From Paenibacillus alkalitolerans (GTDB lineage: Bacteria > Bacillota > Bacilli > Paenibacillales > YIM-B00363), in NCBI RefSeq assembly GCF_016482785.1, contig NZ_JAEMXM010000001.1, positions 124,001-188,000 of the forward strand: a stretch of DNA of 64,000 nucleotides, read 5' to 3'. Each line of letters opens with the position of its first letter. Positions within the stretch are counted from its first letter, which is position 1. The position numbers were made by a program, and so were the translations under genes. Below the pieces are notes generated by a model. The model did not search any database, was not told the DNA's origin, and saw nothing but the letters and a program-made list of their open reading frames with translations. Positions 26,358-34,657 of the stretch are shown here, piece by piece.

Positions 26358-28934
26358 TTGAGAAAACGGACAAAATGGTACGCGGCATCGGCTTGCATTC
26401 TGGTTGCCGGCATAGCTGCATTCTTGATTTACAAAGTTAATACAGGCGTGCCGGCGATCAACACGGCTTCCTACGACCAAGGGACGTCCGAGCCCGTGCA
26501 AGCGGCGGAGCTGAAGTTTCTGCAGGGCGGCGCCGATGCCGTTCCGGGAATGAAGCTTGCGGCTGAAACGGATGAGCTGGCACTCTACTTCCATCCCGAA
26601 ACGACGGAATTTGCCGTATTGAATAAACGAAGCGACAAAGTGTGGCACAGTAACCCGGCTGACAAAGACGAGGACTCCAAGGCTTCTCCATTCGAGAAGG
26701 AAACGCTGGCTTCGCAAATTACAATAACGTATCGGGACAACATGGGGCGGGTCGACACGTTCACCAATTTCGCGCAAAGCATCAATCGCGGCCAGTTCAC
26801 GGCGGAGAGCATCGAGAACGGCATCCGCATCGCATACACGCTTGGCGATATGTCGCTGGGCATTGACGCGCTCCCGAAGTTTATCAGCAAGAAGAGGATG
26901 GAGGAGAAGGTGTTTAGCAAGCTGGACGAAGCGACGGCGCGCTATGTAAGCACCAGGTACTATCCGCTGAAATCGAATCCGGACGTTCTGGAGCGGTTGG
27001 ATTCGGCCGTCGAACGGGCCCTGGTGCTGAAGAGAATGCTGGAAGCATTCCAGAAAGCGGGCTATTCGCCCGACGATCTTGCCTTTGATAACGAAGAGAA
27101 CGGGGTTGCGGGAGGAACAGCCGCTAATAAGCCTAATTTTACGATTCCGCTCGAAATTCGGTTGAACGGCGATTCGCTTGTCGTTACGGTACCTGTCAGC
27201 CAGATTCAAGAAAGCGAAGGTTACAGGATTCGCATGTTGAATTTGCTCGGATTTTTCGGGGCTGCGGGAACGGCGGAACAAGGCTACATGCTCGTGCCGG
27301 ACGGCTCCGGAAGTTTGATTTACTTGAACAACGGCAAGACGGGAGAAGAGGTTTACGCGCAGAGGGTTTACGGTGAGGACTACAACGATAACAGCGGCAG
27401 GCGCGGCCAGGTGGCCGAAAGCGTAAGGTTGCCGGTGTTCGGTCTGAAATCCGGCAGTGAGGCGTGGCTCGCAGTCATTGAGAAGGGTGACGGCATTGCG
27501 AGCATAAACGCCGATATTAGCGGGCGCAGTAATTCTTACAACCATGTTTTTTCCAGCTTCGCCATTCGCGGTGAGGATGAGCTGGAGCTGTATAAGGGCA
27601 ATAAAGTCGAAGAAATAAAATTGCTGACCGATGAGCGGTTTGCCGGCGACGTTCAAGTGCGGTACAGCTTTCTTTCCGGCGATGACGCGGATTACTCGGG
27701 CATGGCCAAGCGTTATCAGGAATCGCTCGAAGAGCGGGGCGTGCTGAAGCCGCTTGCGGCAGAGGGAGATATGCCTTTCTATCTAAGCGTTCTCGGTGCC
27801 GTCGATAAGCGGCAGACGTTTCTCGGCGTTCCGTATAAGGGCATGATCTCAATGACAACGTTCGATCAAGCCGGCGCGATCGCCGACCGGTTGAAATCGG
27901 ACGGAGTTTCCAATATCCGTATGCGTTATTTGGGCTGGTTCAACGGCGGAATAAATCATAAAATCGCTGCGAATGTGAATGTAGACGGAGTGCTTGGCGG
28001 GAGCTCGGGTATCAAGTCTCTTGCTGCCAAGCTGGAGGCGATGGGCGGCAAGCTGTACCCGGATGTCGCTTTCCAGCACGTTTACCGGGACGACTTCAAC
28101 TTTGCGCCGGCTTCCGACGCCGCGCGTTTCGTCACGCGCGAGGAAGCGGTCCGCACGCCGTTCAACCGCGCATTCAATACGATGGATTACGATTTGGGCA
28201 TTTATTATTTGTTGTCGCCGGCCAAGCTGCCTTATTATGTGGATCGTTTTATCAACGGATATGAACGGTTGGAGAACGACGCCGTCGCGCTCCGCGATCT
28301 CGGGGACTTGCTGCATGCCGATTACCGGGTCAATCGCGTTATCTTCCGCGATACGGCCAAACACATCGTGGCGGAACAGCTCGGCAAATTGAAAGAGCGC
28401 TACCCGAATTTGCTGATTACCGGAGGGAACGCGTACGCTCTCGCATATGCCGATCAGGTGGTGAACGTTCCGACCTCAACGAGTTTGTTCAATATTACGG
28501 ACGAGGAGGTGCCGTTTTACCAGATGGTCCTTCACGGGTATGCCGATTATGCAGGAGCGCCGGTCAACCTGGATGACGAACAGGACGTACACGCGCATCT
28601 GCTGCGTTCGATCGAACTCGGTTCCGCGCCGCACTTTTTCTGGTCCAACGACTCCTCGTCAAAATTAAAATTTACACTCTACGACACGATGTTTTCGACG
28701 CAATATACGTCTTGGTACGATCAGGCGGTGGACATGTACAAGAATGTAAACGCAGCGCTTGCTGGCCTTCGTTCAGTGAAGATCGACAAGCACATTCGTC
28801 ATATGGAAGGTGTCGTGGAGGTACGGTACGAGAACGGCGCTTCCGTATTTATCAACTACACGGATAAGCCGGTAACGGTGAACGGAACGAGAATCGGCGC
28901 GAAAAACTTTACGGCGGGCGGTGGAAGCCAGTGA
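26358..28934 (+). CDS. DUF5696-type exported protein
   Basis: An 858-residue protein with one N-terminal membrane helix (AASACILVAGIAAFLIY) and the rest presumably outside. Distinct segments are a beta-rich front part (LYFHPETTEFAVLNKRSDKV), GYMLVPDGSGSLIYLNNG in the middle, and a (beta/alpha)-barrel-like second half (VSNIRMRYLGWFNGG; INRVIFRDTAKHIVAEQL; LLITGGNAYALAYADQVVN). The pattern matches the DUF5696 family found next to sugar ABC permeases in Paenibacillus. The barrel-like end suggests an enzyme, possibly a glycosidase, but I see no proven catalytic pair. TTG start behind AAAGGAGG. The next gene overlaps by four bases. Confidence 0.75.
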   Translation: MRKRTKWYAASACILVAGIAAFLIYKVNTGVPAINTASYDQGTSEPVQAAELKFLQGGADAVPGMKLAAETDELALYFHPETTEFAVLNKRSDKVWHSNPADKDEDSKASPFEKETLASQITITYRDNMGRVDTFTNFAQSINRGQFTAESIENGIRIAYTLGDMSLGIDALPKFISKKRMEEKVFSKLDEATARYVSTRYYPLKSNPDVLERLDSAVERALVLKRMLEAFQKAGYSPDDLAFDNEENGVAGGTAANKPNFTIPLEIRLNGDSLVVTVPVSQIQESEGYRIRMLNLLGFFGAAGTAEQGYMLVPDGSGSLIYLNNGKTGEEVYAQRVYGEDYNDNSGRRGQVAESVRLPVFGLKSGSEAWLAVIEKGDGIASINADISGRSNSYNHVFSSFAIRGEDELELYKGNKVEEIKLLTDERFAGDVQVRYSFLSGDDADYSGMAKRYQESLEERGVLKPLAAEGDMPFYLSVLGAVDKRQTFLGVPYKGMISMTTFDQAGAIADRLKSDGVSNIRMRYLGWFNGGINHKIAANVNVDGVLGGSSGIKSLAAKLEAMGGKLYPDVAFQHVYRDDFNFAPASDAARFVTREEAVRTPFNRAFNTMDYDLGIYYLLSPAKLPYYVDRFINGYERLENDAVALRDLGDLLHADYRVNRVIFRDTAKHIVAEQLGKLKERYPNLLITGGNAYALAYADQVVNVPTSTSLFNITDEEVPFYQMVLHGYADYAGAPVNLDDEQDVHAHLLRSIELGSAPHFFWSNDSSSKLKFTLYDTMFSTQYTSWYDQAVDMYKNVNAALAGLRSVKIDKHIRHMEGVVEVRYENGASVFINYTDKPVTVNGTRIGAKNFTAGGGSQ

Positions 28935-29833
28935 ACAAGAAAAGGATGACACTGACTCGGAAGAGGGCGCTTCTCGGCTATGCCTTTATCCTGCCGTGGT
29001 TGATCGGATTCGTATTCTTGTTCGCGGCGCCGCTCGTTCAATCGGCCAATTTCAGTTTTCACGAGCTCAAAGTGGCTCCGGGCGGCTATGAATTGCGCTT
29101 TACCGGTCTCAAAAACTTCAACGACGCACTGTTCGTCGATGCGAATTTCAACAGGATATTGACGGAATCCGTAACGGAAATGGTCTGGAACGTACCGATG
29201 ATATTGTTCTTTAGCCTGTTTTCGGCGGCTTTGCTCAATCAGAAGTTCAGAGGACGGACGATGGCAAGAGCGGTGTTCTTTCTTCCGGTCATTCTCGCTT
29301 CCGGCGCGATCGCGGCCGCCGAAACTTCCGGTTTGATCAGCTTGACCGGCAGCTCGGAGGTTGCGAAAGAGCTTGGCGAGATGCAAAGCGGGTTCGACAC
29401 GCTGTCTCTTATCTTCCTACTGGAAAACGCCGGATTTCCGGAATGGTTTATCAATTATATCGTCGACGGCGTTATGCGAATCTATGAAATTATACGCAGC
29501 TCAGGCGTTCAAATCTTGATTTTCTTGGCTGCTCTGCAGTCGGTTCCGCCGTCGATGTATGAGGTGGCCAAGATGGAAGGCGCGACCGCTTACGAATCGT
29601 TCTGGAAAATTACTTTCCCGATGGTGAGCCCGCTCATTCTGACCAACGTCATATACACGATCATCGACTCGTTCTCGAACAGCACGGTAACGCAGACGAT
29701 CTATGAAACGGCATTCCGGTCGCAAAACTTCGGGCTCAGCGCGGCCATGTCCTGGCTGTACACGCTGGTAGTCGCCGTCATACTGGTCATTATCGGAGTA
29801 CTCATCTCCAGAAGAGTGTTTTATTACAACTGA
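28931..29833 (+). CDS. Sugar ABC permease, MalF type (pair 2)
   Basis: A 300-residue CUT1 permease with the EAA loop MYEVAKMEGATAYESFWKITFPMVSP. Its GTG overlaps the DUF5696 stop (GTGA). The loop between helices 2 and 3 is unusually long and hydrophilic (LTGSSEVAKELGEMQSGFDT). Forms a second transporter core with the next gene. Confidence 0.92.
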   Translation: MNKKRMTLTRKRALLGYAFILPWLIGFVFLFAAPLVQSANFSFHELKVAPGGYELRFTGLKNFNDALFVDANFNRILTESVTEMVWNVPMILFFSLFSAALLNQKFRGRTMARAVFFLPVILASGAIAAAETSGLISLTGSSEVAKELGEMQSGFDTLSLIFLLENAGFPEWFINYIVDGVMRIYEIIRSSGVQILIFLAALQSVPPSMYEVAKMEGATAYESFWKITFPMVSPLILTNVIYTIIDSFSNSTVTQTIYETAFRSQNFGLSAAMSWLYTLVVAVILVIIGVLISRRVFYYN

Positions 29834-29857
29834 AGGTTGCGAAAGGAGGAACGGCGC

Positions 29858-30859
29858 ATGGAATCGTTCAATGTCAGAGAAGACGCGTCCATGGTGTACC
29901 GGCTGCAGAGAACGAAAAACAAATCGTTGGAATGGTTATGGTCCGTCGTCCGCTATATACTCGTCATCGGGATATCGTTCGTCATTATTTATCCGCTGGC
30001 AAGGCAAATTTCCACAGCGGTCAAAGATCCTGCCGATATCTACAACCCTACGATTTATATGGTGCCGGTTCATTTCACGCTGGATAACTTCAGGCTCGCT
30101 ATGGAAGTTCTGAATTATTGGCCGCTGCTCGGCAATACGCTGCTGTTCGTTACGATTACAACGTTACTGCAAGCCGCTTCTTGCGCCCTTGCGGGATACG
30201 GGTTTGCAAGATTCACTTTTCCGGGCAGCAACATATTGTTTACGTTTGTTATTTTAACGATTCTTATTCCGATGAGCACGTTGATGGTGCCGATGTACCT
30301 GCATTTCCGCAATTTTGATATTATGGGTCTCGTCACTCTGTTTTCCGGGAAGGACGGCGTCAATTTGCTCAACACCTATTGGCCCTCCATGATAACGTCG
30401 GCGACGGCAAACGGTTTGAAGTCAGGTCTGTACATCTATATTTTCCGGCAATTTTTTCGCGGTCTTCCCAAGGAGATTGAGGAAGCCGCATTGATTGACG
30501 GAGCGGGCGGGTTCATGACATTTTTCCGCATCATGCTGCCTAACGCGATCCCTGCGTTGGTGACCGTTATGCTGTTTGCATTCGTATGGCAATACAACGA
30601 CACGTTCTATGCGTCGCTGTTCATGAGCGAGAGCGCCTTAATGTCAGTCAAGATCGCTTCTTTGCCTGCCGATGCCAACCAGTATTTGCCGTCCCTTCTC
30701 GGGCTCGGTGCGAATGCGGAAATGAAGGCGGACCCGAATCATGTTGCGATGATTGTCGATACGGGGATTTTGCTGGCAATCGCTCCGCTCATCGTAATGT
30801 ACCTGTTCGTGCAGCGGTATTTCGTTGAGAGCGTGGAGCGTACGGGAGTTGTGGGTTAA
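29858..30859 (+). CDS. Sugar ABC permease, MalG type (pair 2)
   Basis: A 333-residue CUT1 permease with EAA loop EEAALIDGAGGFMTFFRIMLPNAIP. The ATG at 29858 is chosen because AAAGGAGG lies eight bases before it; the frame opens at 29837 with a TTG that sits before that site. A loop after the EAA region is extended. It is the second of two permease pairs in one operon, while only one binding protein is coded within the operon. Confidence 0.92.
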   Translation: MESFNVREDASMVYRLQRTKNKSLEWLWSVVRYILVIGISFVIIYPLARQISTAVKDPADIYNPTIYMVPVHFTLDNFRLAMEVLNYWPLLGNTLLFVTITTLLQAASCALAGYGFARFTFPGSNILFTFVILTILIPMSTLMVPMYLHFRNFDIMGLVTLFSGKDGVNLLNTYWPSMITSATANGLKSGLYIYIFRQFFRGLPKEIEEAALIDGAGGFMTFFRIMLPNAIPALVTVMLFAFVWQYNDTFYASLFMSESALMSVKIASLPADANQYLPSLLGLGANAEMKADPNHVAMIVDTGILLAIAPLIVMYLFVQRYFVESVERTGVVG

Positions 30860-30881
30860 TGAAAAGGGGCGGATTTTGAAA

Positions 30882-31871
30882 ATGGAGCGGTTATTCATCA
30901 AGGGAATGACGTGGGGATGGAACTCAAAGCGCGGAGATTACAGAACGCCCGAGGCGGCCGATTCTCTTCGCAAGCTTTGCGAGACGGGATGTGAATGGGT
31001 CGCTCTGTCGTTTTGGACGTGGCAGGACACGGTGCATTCCACCGAAATCTCTTTCGATTACGGATATACGGTGACGGACCGCGATTTGGAGTTCGCGGTT
31101 CGCGAAGCAAAGAGGCTCGGGTTGAAGGTTTGCTTAAAGCCGGTTGTCAATTCTCGAGACGGTCTGTGGAGAGCGAATATCGGTTTTCCGGATGAGGAGA
31201 GCGTTACGCACAGATACTGGGATAAATGGTTCGAGTCGTACACGGATTTTTTGGTGCATTATGCCGAACTGGCTGAAGAGCTTGACGTCGAAATGTTCTG
31301 CGTCGGCTGCGAAATGGTGAAGTCGGAGTCTCAAACCGACCGCTGGAGAAGCGCTATCGTGAAAGTGCGTCAAGCGTATTCGGGTCCGCTCGTTTACAAC
31401 GCAAACCACGGCAAGGAAGAAGGAATCGCCTGGTTCGACGCGGTGGATTATATCGGAACGAGCGCATACTACCCGGTAGGAAAAGCGCCCGGAGACACCG
31501 AGGAGAACATGATCGCGAACTGGCTCCCCGTTCGGGAAAAGCTGGAGCGGCTTCAGCGCAAGTTTAATAAGCCGATTATATTTATGGAGATCGGCTGCCG
31601 CAGCGCCCTCGGGTGTGCGACGATGCCGTGGGATTACGCCAGCAGCGAGCTTCCGTACTATGAAGAGGAGCAAGCGAATTTCTATAGCTCCGTCATCAAA
31701 GTGTTTTGGGACGAGCCTTGGTTTTCGGGCTTCTTCTGGTGGGATTGGAGCGTCAAGCTTTATCCGTTGGAGCAGGCCGGAACCAACCTCGGGTTTGATG
31801 TTTACGGCAAGAAGGCCGGTGTAATACTTGCGGAGTGGTATAGCAAACCAATTAATATATTAAGTAAGTAA
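30882..31871 (+). CDS. GH113-like beta-mannanase/mannosidase
   Basis: A 329-residue cytosolic (no signal peptide) clan GH-A enzyme. Features fit family GH113: GMTWGW at the start, the acid/base Glu144 in FCVGCEMVK, and the nucleophile Glu236 in FMEIGCRSALG followed by PWDY. WWDWS near the end is beta-strand 8. Known GH113 members hydrolyse beta-1,4-mannan oligosaccharides. ATG at 30882 after GGGGCGGA. Last gene of the operon, so it likely degrades the imported oligosaccharide; this points to a manno-oligosaccharide or a related glycan as substrate. Confidence 0.8.
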   Translation: MERLFIKGMTWGWNSKRGDYRTPEAADSLRKLCETGCEWVALSFWTWQDTVHSTEISFDYGYTVTDRDLEFAVREAKRLGLKVCLKPVVNSRDGLWRANIGFPDEESVTHRYWDKWFESYTDFLVHYAELAEELDVEMFCVGCEMVKSESQTDRWRSAIVKVRQAYSGPLVYNANHGKEEGIAWFDAVDYIGTSAYYPVGKAPGDTEENMIANWLPVREKLERLQRKFNKPIIFMEIGCRSALGCATMPWDYASSELPYYEEEQANFYSSVIKVFWDEPWFSGFFWWDWSVKLYPLEQAGTNLGFDVYGKKAGVILAEWYSKPINILSK

Positions 31872-31918
31872 CATCATGAATAATTAATATAGTTAATTGT
31901 TATATGACATTAACAAAT

Positions 31919-31949
31919 TTGGTCGGCTTAATGCCGATCTTTTTTTTAC
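31919..31949 (+). terminator. Intrinsic terminator of the nine-gene operon
   Basis: GGTCGGC-TTAAT-GCCGATC followed by eight T residues. Confidence 0.9.
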
Positions 31950-31967
31950 ACAATAGATAGTCGGATC

Positions 31968-33308
31968 CTACAGTGCCGTTAATTTAGAACGGTGCTGCAG
32001 GTACAGCGCAGTCCACACAACCGCCAGCTCGCCCGCAAAACCACCCGTAATGGCGACGGCGCCGATGCTGCCGTTCCAGGATGGAACGAGGGCGACCAAT
32101 ATGACGAGCAGACTGACTGCTAGTCCGGCGTTGGCGCACTGGGACCAGACGAACACGTTCGTCCGCCGGCGGAGCATAAGCAATCCGTTGCCGAAATCCA
32201 GCCATGGAAGCACGAATGCCAGTGCAAGGAACGAACGCAGCACATCGATCGTTGCCGGCAGCAGACGGCCGCTTAATCCGAGCAGCTCCGCAAAGATATA
32301 AGAACCGATAGGCGTCCACCCGATGGCGATGAGCAAAACGCCCGGGACAAATCCGACGATGAGCTGAAACCGTCGTACAAGCTCCGGGGAAGAGGCGTGA
32401 AAGTTAAGCACAATTTGATGAATGTAAGTAAAGAAGCTCATCACTAAATTAAATATGCTGGAAGCGACGGCGAATGAGGCGATCGCCAACTCGATGTCCG
32501 ACGTCTTCCCGAGCAGGGCGTTGACGGCGGGATGGATCGTTACCGCGATGAACGATGAATAGAGCAACGGGCGATAAAATCCGAATACCTGCTTTTTTTT
32601 TGTGATGCCATGCGATTGTATTCGTTCCGGCATTTTGCGTACGAGAATTCGGCCTTCCAGGAAACTGACAAGCGCTTCAATCATCATACCTGCAGCAAAT
32701 ATAAGTGCGCCGACCGCACCGCTGTCGACTTGTTCCATCCGGATGAAATATTGAGAGAGTGCGAACATGCCGGCTAATCGGACGACCATGCCGATCGTCA
32801 TCCATTTGGTCCGCATCTGCGAGATGATAACGCCGTGGTACAGGCAGCGTAACGCGGAAAATACGCTTACCCACATTAAGAACCGGTAACCTTCGACTAC
32901 GGAACCGACGGCGCCCGGCTTGACTCCGAATATTTGTCGGAATACGAGCGGGCCGGCCGGAGTGTAACTAATGATTGCGCCGAATGCGATGCACGCCGCA
33001 ATAAGAATGTATGTTACACCCGACATGGCCCGGAACGACACACGGTCTCTGACCAGTGCCGAGCAAGTTTGCCTTATGAGAACCGCCGGTCTTTCCGTTA
33101 AAATAAATAAACTCATCCCGATCGCGTAGCTGGCAATGACCGCCTCCGGCTGCTGCGCTTGGGATAAGGTGGCATGAATGATTACGTGTGTAATTGTCAC
33201 TAAACAAGAGGCTAGGCCTAGCGGCAGAAAAAACAGCACCAGAGTTAACATGGAAGTTGTTCGGGCCGTTGCAGGCTTGGCGGTTTGGGATAAAGATACG
33301 TTTGACAT
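31968..33308 (-). CDS. MATE-like multi-helix transporter
   Basis: A 446-residue membrane protein with about twelve hydrophobic segments in two similar halves. GLASCLVTITHVIIHATLSQ at the start and the repeated FLM...SAL pattern resemble MATE or polysaccharide-flippase (MOP superfamily) proteins, which export cationic drugs by ion antiport or flip lipid-linked sugars. I cannot tell which. ATG on the minus strand with only a weak GGGGGCC upstream. It stands alone, convergent with the sugar operon. Confidence 0.7.
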   Translation of the reverse strand: MSNVSLSQTAKPATARTTSMLTLVLFFLPLGLASCLVTITHVIIHATLSQAQQPEAVIASYAIGMSLFILTERPAVLIRQTCSALVRDRVSFRAMSGVTYILIAACIAFGAIISYTPAGPLVFRQIFGVKPGAVGSVVEGYRFLMWVSVFSALRCLYHGVIISQMRTKWMTIGMVVRLAGMFALSQYFIRMEQVDSGAVGALIFAAGMMIEALVSFLEGRILVRKMPERIQSHGITKKKQVFGFYRPLLYSSFIAVTIHPAVNALLGKTSDIELAIASFAVASSIFNLVMSFFTYIHQIVLNFHASSPELVRRFQLIVGFVPGVLLIAIGWTPIGSYIFAELLGLSGRLLPATIDVLRSFLALAFVLPWLDFGNGLLMLRRRTNVFVWSQCANAGLAVSLLVILVALVPSWNGSIGAVAITGGFAGELAVVWTALYLQHRSKLTAL

Positions 33309-33550
33309 ATGGCTGGGCCCCCGGTCGGATGCTGTTTCAAGATTATAGGTCCCATTGTAACACGAATGGACAGCGAAGGGTCCATCACTTTTCTACGCGT
33401 TTGTCACTATGTAAGCCGTTGATGTTGTCACATCTATCGGGTGGCATGATGGAGCGGTGAAAATTATGCATAGTACGGTCGGAATGATCGTTATGATACT
33501 AATCGATGATAGCGGGGGTATACGCCTTTGAGTATTTTCAAGAAAACTGT
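33309..33550. other. Intergenic region without a recognised gene
   Basis: Between the minus-strand transporter and the dispersed repeat I find no supported gene. It should contain the transporter promoter on the minus strand, but no clear -35/-10 pair stands out. Confidence 0.5.
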
Positions 33551-33626
33551 TGTCGAAGAAGCCGGCTTAGGGAATATTCCCCTCCCGCACCTTCGCTTGG
33601 GCTACGTCCTCCATCAAAACAAAAAC
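33551..33626. repeat. Dispersed repeat, copy 2
   Basis: Matches 13686-13763 in the same orientation, including CTTGGGCTACGTCCTCCATC then AAAACAAAAAC. In this copy a 43-codon frame (TTG at 33528 to TGA at 33659) runs through it, but the matching frame in copy 1 has a stop, so coding is unlikely. Confidence 0.7.
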
Positions 33627-33724
33627 GCTGTTTTCGCAAATATTGTTGCTCTCTACTGATGTCTAAAATTGTCCAATACTAGTAAGGATACCTAATTCCC
33701 ATACGGGCGGGCATCCTCAACTAA

Positions 33725-34177
33725 TCAATATCTTTGGGTTTTACGTCTATACTCTTCTTCAATCTCTGCTTTTTCCTCTTCTGTTGCATACCTAAACAAA
33801 TGCAAATGCTCATCTACGTTTATTTCAATAATTTCAATTGGAGTAACGGGATTGGGATTTACCCATTGATTCCCACCTGCGTATGTAAATCCTTCACTTG
33901 ACACTTTATATACATAACCTTTTCCTCCGTAGTTTGGGTGCCCACTAACAAATATCATTTTTAACGGCTCTCCATACTTGGGGTGCATAACTCGGCTGCT
34001 ATTGCCATGTTCGTCAGGAACGACTCCTAATGCAAAAGCTATTGCATGATCTTTAATAGAAGTTGCGTATACTGCAAACTGGTTTCCTTCATTGTGGCCC
34101 CAATCATACGCTTGATTTGGCTTTAATTCATCAACCAACTTACTTCCCCCGTGGAACAAAAATACTGGCTTTTCCAT
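33725..34177 (-). CDS. Small AT-rich orphan, possibly ADP-ribosyltransferase-like
   Basis: A 150-residue protein with AGAGGTGACC before its ATG. The pattern FLFHGGSKLVDELKP, then FAVYATSIKDHAIAFALG, then FVSGHP and GYVYKVSSEGF resembles the fold of small ADP-ribosyltransferase-like or KptA-like proteins (a His/Gly-Gly strand, a YAT strand and a late acidic segment, EEEKAEIEEEY). I cannot assign it with confidence. It is clearly richer in A and T than its neighbours and stands between a dispersed repeat and a transposase relic, so it may be acquired. Confidence 0.6.
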   Translation of the reverse strand: MEKPVFLFHGGSKLVDELKPNQAYDWGHNEGNQFAVYATSIKDHAIAFALGVVPDEHGNSSRVMHPKYGEPLKMIFVSGHPNYGGKGYVYKVSSEGFTYAGGNQWVNPNPVTPIEIIEINVDEHLHLFRYATEEEKAEIEEEYRRKTQRY

Positions 34178-34329
34178 TAAAGGTCACCTCTATCATCAAG
34201 TAATGCGATATCACAACCATATTTTACCATATACATGCATGCTTTGAGGGAAATTTTTTAGTCAATTCAGTTTCTTAAGCAATCTACTTGAAGTTCTGTA
34301 TAGTTATAATATTCGCTCGCTTACATGTA

Positions 34330-34505
34330 TCCAGTAACATCTTTTTCTGCCTGTCTGCATGATGTAACTCCAAGAATCGTTACCAAAACATATAATTGTC
34401 GAGATTTTGGTTGCAACACCTTGAAACCTATCCATCCACTTCTTCAAACGGGAATGGATCGAGTTTACATGTTGGATGTGATATACGGATTAGTCGCGAA
34501 AATTG
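34330..34505 (-). pseudogene. Remnant of an IS1595/ISXO2-type transposase
   Basis: Read on the minus strand, the stretch VYHIQHVNSIHSRLKKWMDR followed by FQGVATK is a close match to the C-terminal signature of ISXO2-like transposases (YHIQHVNxxHSRLKxxMxRFxGVATK). A stop lies just upstream in frame and the expected continuation after VATK needs a frame change. No terminal repeats or other transposase parts were found. The element is dead. The plus-strand frame over the same bases is a shadow. Confidence 0.75.
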
Positions 34506-34657
34506 CGGTTGCACGGCGATGAATGCCGAATTCAGGCGCTGAATCTGATTGCTTCCGTATTCTTATACCTGCCGGCTTGATAATTATATTTTTCACCTTC
34601 TTTGAAAAACGATATGATAGAAGTGCTTACTATATATAAGGAGATGAGATCGGGCCG

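Noticed and set aside
25689-27656. A 655-codon open frame on the minus strand over the Yip1 and DUF5696 genes
   Set aside because: Both plus-strand genes have good ribosome sites and family matches; the antisense product is rich in His, Arg and Gln as expected for a GC-biased shadow and matches no family.
33528-33659. A 43-codon frame running through dispersed repeat copy 2
   Set aside because: The equivalent frame in copy 1 contains a stop and there is no ribosome site.
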